A stretch of DNA of 17,979 bases, from positions 1 to 17,979 of the forward strand of contig CAYWOC010000039.1 of assembly GCA_964459845.1 (NCBI GenBank), read 5' to 3'. Below, piece after piece: positions 15,501 to 17,979 of this stretch; the stretch's first letter is position 1; every line of letters begins with the position of its first letter. Under the pieces are notes generated by a model that ran no database searches, had not been told where the DNA came from, and saw only the letters and a list, made by a program, of their open reading frames with translations. The position numbers were made by a program, and so were the translations under genes. The DNA is from CALZFJ01 sp964459845 (GTDB lineage: Bacteria; Bacteroidota; Bacteroidia; Bacteroidales; Muribaculaceae).

Positions 15501-17395
15501 TAGTGGTCGCGTTCAAGACGGCCTTGCGTAGTGGCTGAAAAATCCCACGACGGATTGCTCGAAGCAGCCATCGCCGAGAAATTTCCGTCGTCAAGATTTC
15601 CGTTGAACATAAGTCCATAATACTTCTGCGAATTGTAATATAGGCTATCCACCGATATTTCCGCCTTTATTTTCGTACGCTTGTCGAATATGTCAAATCC
15701 GTGACCGCTCAATTCACCTTGTGCCGAGAGCAGTTGCAGCCGGCTTGTCGGCAATATCTGCGACAGCGGCAGCGTCTGCGCATTGAATGCAAGACTGTAG
15801 TCGCTTGCACGCCCGTTCCACATTGCATCAAGCACTATGTCGCCCGAAGAAATAGCCAGATATGCATCGCCCGAGAATTTGCCGCGGTCTGCAAGAATGT
15901 GTCCGTTGAGCTTCATCGGCGGCAGATTCACCATCCGCCGCATCGCAGTATCGGCAAGCAACGTAGGTTTCAAGAAATCAAGATTCCCCACCCTACCGTT
16001 CAAGGTTATATCGCATCCGAATTTTTTCATATCCATAGGTTGGGTGATACTGCCTTTGGCTGACATCTGCGCGAGCGTAGGGATATTTATGTCGCAACGT
16101 TTCAGGCTCACCCGCCTCATTGTGCCGTCGGCAAGCATGTTCACTTTCATCTGCCGCACCGGCATACTTGGAAGCATTCTCTTATAGCTCGGATAGAGCA
16201 ACTCAGCCTCATGCAGCGACAGCTCCACATCTGCATCTATATGGAATTTACCATTTTGAGAGTTGTCAAATATGGCATTGTCGATGCCTATGTTGCCTTT
16301 CACATGCGACTGGGCAGTTGTCATGTCGATACCCGTCAATTTCATCGCCAAGCTGTCCATCTCGAAAACTCCCTTGCCCGACACTATGTTTATACCGCAG
16401 CGTTCCTTACCCGACAATTGCCGCACAGGCACAATGACCTGAGTGCCACAATTATAGAAGCTATCGACCGCAACGTTTAAGTTCGATGCCTCAATATAGT
16501 CCATGTCAAGACCTTTTTGTGGTTTGGCATCGCGTACAGCATATATGGCATGGGAATTACGAATCCTGATGCTGTCGCCTTTCACAACCCACGGTCGCGA
16601 TGAAGCATCTTCGGCGGTAGAATCTGGCACAGAAGGATGCTTGGCAAGATACTCAGCTGTGGGCAGGAAATATGCGATATCTGCATTATCTATGCTAAAG
16701 TATCTAACATCCACCAGACATTTGTCTGTATCTACAACACCGTCGCATAGCTGTGCCGACGCTATCTGCATCGTCATACGGTCGATATACGGCAAAATCG
16801 TCATCTCGTAGCGCATATTATGAAGTCTGATGTCGCCCGCTGTGATGCGCCATTTGCTCGACGGCTCATCGTCATCATCATCCGTGGCTTTGTCCATATC
16901 GTAATCGATGGTTACAACTCCATTGTCGAGGATTGCCCTCGATGCGCTTATGCGGTTGTTCTCAAGGTATATCTCAGCATTGTCAAACCGGCACTTTTCG
17001 GCACGCACTAATATCGTCATCGCCCCGTCGTCCGACAGCAGATGGTATTTTCCACCACGCAACATAGCCGAGCTTGCCTCTATGTGCTTATTAAGCAGCG
17101 GCAGCAATTTTATGTCAAGCAATAGATTGCGGGCAGCAAGCATTGTGTCTTGCGGAGCTTCTTCCACCACAAGCCCGTCAAGGCTCAAGTCGAGGGGGAA
17201 ACGTAGTAGCAAACGGTCGAGCGAGATGTTCCAGCCTGTGGCTTTCGAGACCTCTCTCACCGCAATGTCTTTCACGGTATTCTGGACAAACGGCACATAA
17301 AGCAAAAAAGGCAGCAGCACGACACTCATCATGAGCCATGCCACAACCTTGAATATAATCTTCCGATATTTTCTATTTGCCGTCTTCTCTGCCAT
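12518..17395 (-). CDS. tamB: Translocation and assembly module protein TamB
   Basis: About 1625 residues: an AsmA-like, periplasm-spanning protein anchored in the inner membrane by one N-terminal helix (VVAWLMMSVVLLPFLLYVPF). It continues as a very long series of beta repeats that form a hydrophobic groove, and ends in the TamB (DUF490) domain at about 1200-1560. Marks of that domain are SGFVRYSPP, the YVRWTGDVTNPHLNLSA segment and SSMSAAQRSSQAVNLLLYN. The last 50 residues are charged and low-complexity (GEKKKKDEDN onward). I place the start at ATG 17395; a TTG one codon earlier (17398) is in frame but less likely. With the ATG, start and VanZ stop share one base (TGATG). The 3' end overlaps tamL by four bases. 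In E. coli tamA comes before tamB; here the order is reversed. The function is inferred from the family and the tamL neighbour. Confidence 0.92.
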   Translation of the reverse strand: MAEKTANRKYRKIIFKVVAWLMMSVVLLPFLLYVPFVQNTVKDIAVREVSKATGWNISLDRLLLRFPLDLSLDGLVVEEAPQDTMLAARNLLLDIKLLPLLNKHIEASSAMLRGGKYHLLSDDGAMTILVRAEKCRFDNAEIYLENNRISASRAILDNGVVTIDYDMDKATDDDDDEPSSKWRITAGDIRLHNMRYEMTILPYIDRMTMQIASAQLCDGVVDTDKCLVDVRYFSIDNADIAYFLPTAEYLAKHPSVPDSTAEDASSRPWVVKGDSIRIRNSHAIYAVRDAKPQKGLDMDYIEASNLNVAVDSFYNCGTQVIVPVRQLSGKERCGINIVSGKGVFEMDSLAMKLTGIDMTTAQSHVKGNIGIDNAIFDNSQNGKFHIDADVELSLHEAELLYPSYKRMLPSMPVRQMKVNMLADGTMRRVSLKRCDINIPTLAQMSAKGSITQPMDMKKFGCDITLNGRVGNLDFLKPTLLADTAMRRMVNLPPMKLNGHILADRGKFSGDAYLAISSGDIVLDAMWNGRASDYSLAFNAQTLPLSQILPTSRLQLLSAQGELSGHGFDIFDKRTKIKAEISVDSLYYNSQKYYGLMFNGNLDDGNFSAMAASSNPSWDFSATTQGRLERDHYVFSLNADVNDVNLYALNLMDVASNGCCNIEAYGDFDMKHSTYDGSLNLSNLRWTLDQNYYYTDKLELGVESDSARFSAQVINNDFNASVNAQCNLDTLISRFTRCSEIVMTQYAKKSINIDTLRNVLPPFTCDMELGHNNLIQQYLESEGMKFRGIDCKIANDSTIYMLGRVSNLDVAGVKLDTIHMALFEKKQRIEYLAHVGNRKGTMVGVASADLKGALYGNTIEAQFVQTDFKNRHGFNMGLRAELSDTTVRMNVFPHNPVIGYKEWTVNGDNEVAFNYQTKHFDANLVLKQQDSMVSLVTKHDEESEDDGHQEDILLNISKLQIADWLSLSPFAPPLSGELGSNIKVKYDGKNLWGDAQVSLDDVTYNRRKVGDLQFNTMIDLNPASGGTVATGNVVVNGRQCVVAFGSLNDSISKTPFMLELELDKLPLQVANPFLPKDMAELTGNLDGMMKVTGSLSKPMLDGYILCDSTKLSMPMFGTTINLPSEKLAVDSSVIKLNQCAIKGINGKPVIVDGIINVQNFDNPYLDLTMVGENVQFVNAKQTRKSAVFGRGFIDIDTSVRGYMSDLDVDANISLLSGSNITYVMDTDINTLADKHDQKIVKFVQFSDSSYVAADSVSNAVQESRMNLNASVRIETGTTLSVFLSKNGADRAEIHGNGDLLFSINRLGDRSMIGQYNIESGFVRYSPPLISQKYFVFSGDNYVRWTGDVTNPHLNLSAYETHKTNVTQEGENSRIVNFLISMNVTNTLSDMNVKFDLSTNDDATVQNELSSMSAAQRSSQAVNLLLYNTYTGNDTQASGNLSGNPLFAFITGRLNNWAASTLKGITVTFGFNQYDQTLDGVSTTEVKYSYQVSKSLFDDRFKIVIGGDYNPHTTSGEEIAKELFNDVSLEYALNKSGNMLVRIFNHTGYMNMLEGKITQTGVAFVYKRKLASLKHLFIFDVINKIKGEKKKKDEDNAEGGKAQAIIGDGGSDEAAKENSEKTDDNKQ

Positions 17396-17862
17396 CAATC
17401 AGCCGTTTCATTATCAGAACGGCTACGGTGGTGATGATGGTGGTGATGGGTGCTGCTATGCTTGAAATAGCTGCGGAACACGTTAATGAAATAGAACTTG
17501 ATGAAAAGGAATGCTGCAATAGCTCCGAGTGAGTTTGCATAAAAGTCATTCACATCCATCTGCCGCTTTCCGCTCAAGCCTTGCATAACTTCAAGAACAC
17601 CGCCAAGCACAATAGCTGCTACAATTGTGCCAGCCTCGCCATTCAGTTTTGTGTGATGAGGATATCTAAATTTCGCGTAATCCAAATAATATACACTCGC
17701 AACCACAAAATACATTATAAAATGCCACATTTTATCGGCTCCAACAAACCACATCAGGTCTTCAGCACCCACCGGATGAGCACTCAGCGAAAAATACAAC
17801 ACGATTACGGTTATCAGTGCCGATGTGATGCCTGCTGGCAACTTTCTTAATAATTTTCTCAT
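17395..17862 (-). CDS. VanZ family membrane protein with C-terminal His run
   Basis: A 155-residue integral membrane protein with about four helices (near 11-27, 45-60, 78-97 and 108-129). The VanZ signature is complete: DKMWHFIMYF (43-52) and the E91/Q94/R100 cluster leading into DVNDFYANSLGA (103-114). VanZ-like proteins give low-level teicoplanin resistance in enterococci, but their reaction is not established and most chromosomal copies have no proven role. The cytoplasmic or periplasmic tail carries seven consecutive His (139-145) and then RSRSDNETAD, which could bind metal. It is the first gene of an operon with tamB (1-base overlap) and tamL, so its product is made together with the TAM complex. 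A strong promoter match lies about 50 bases upstream. The name VanZ should not be read as a claim of glycopeptide resistance. Confidence 0.88.
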   Translation of the reverse strand: MRKLLRKLPAGITSALITVIVLYFSLSAHPVGAEDLMWFVGADKMWHFIMYFVVASVYYLDYAKFRYPHHTKLNGEAGTIVAAIVLGGVLEVMQGLSGKRQMDVNDFYANSLGAIAAFLFIKFYFINVFRSYFKHSSTHHHHHHHRSRSDNETAD

Positions 17863-17909
17863 GCCAATAACTACAAATTATATCACACTATATAAATATA
17901 TAACTCTTA

Positions 17910-17939
17910 CAAAAGTACTAAATGTTTGTAAATTCCAAA
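17910..17939 (-). promoter_or_regulatory. Promoter of the VanZ-tamB-tamL operon
   Basis: The minus-strand reading gives TTTG (17936-17939) then an 18-base spacer and TACTTTTG (17910-17917). Both halves match the Bacteroidetes -33/-7 consensus. The start of transcription would be about 40 bases before the VanZ ATG. This is the most complete promoter in the window. Confidence 0.65.
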
Positions 17940-17979
17940 ACGAAGTGCACACTTTCGGTAAAAAAAATATATGAAAAAC

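Noticed and set aside
17428..17448. His run as a cloning-tag artefact
   Set aside because: Mixed CAT/CAC codons, ten further natural residues and the overlap with tamB show it is native sequence.
17395..17862. Glycopeptide resistance gene vanZ
   Set aside because: Family membership only; there are no vanA/H/X neighbours and the host is Gram-negative, so a resistance role is not supported.

Overview
The window reads as chromosomal DNA from a member of the order Bacteroidales, most likely a gut Muribaculaceae-type organism. The evidence is a type IX secretion (T9SS) sorting domain, a gingipain-type C25 peptidase, a Bacteroidetes-type LptD, a lipoprotein form of TamA (TamL), and several intergenic matches to the Bacteroidetes promoter -7 element TAnnTTTG. 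Genes sit around 45-55 % GC and spacers are very AT-rich. The family placement is inference; the order is well supported. No tRNA, rRNA, CRISPR array, insertion sequence or phage module was seen.

Layout. (1) 32-3406, minus strand: a two-gene unit of secreted proteins. The first gene encodes a protein with an S74-type intramolecular chaperone domain and a C-terminal T9SS sorting domain. Nine bases later comes a gingipain-like C25 cysteine peptidase whose catalytic core is much more AT-rich than its two ends. (2) 3407-3784: an AT-rich gene-less spacer with the promoter of that unit and a strong hairpin terminator for typA. (3) 3785-5584, minus: ribosome-associated GTPase TypA/BipA. (4) 5848-8610, plus: outer-membrane LPS-assembly protein LptD, divergent from typA and started at TTG. 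(5) 8680-10092, minus: a MATE-family multidrug/cation antiporter, convergent with lptD. (6) 10200-17862, minus: an overlapping three-gene operon, VanZ-family membrane protein, then TamB, then TamL. The first junction overlaps by 1 base (TGATG) and the second by 4 bases (ATGA). The operon has the best promoter of the window at 17910-17939.

How they fit together. LptD, TamB and TamL are all envelope-biogenesis machines: LptD inserts LPS in the outer membrane, while TamL (outer-membrane lipoprotein barrel) and TamB (inner-membrane-anchored periplasm-spanning protein) form the translocation and assembly module. The S74/T9SS protein and the C25 peptidase are probable exported cargo. TypA and the MATE transporter look like ordinary independent genes.

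Most of the window is conserved core genome. The parts most worth a second look are the S74-T9SS/C25 pair, the composition break inside the peptidase gene, and the overlapping coupling of a His-tailed VanZ protein to the TAM genes.
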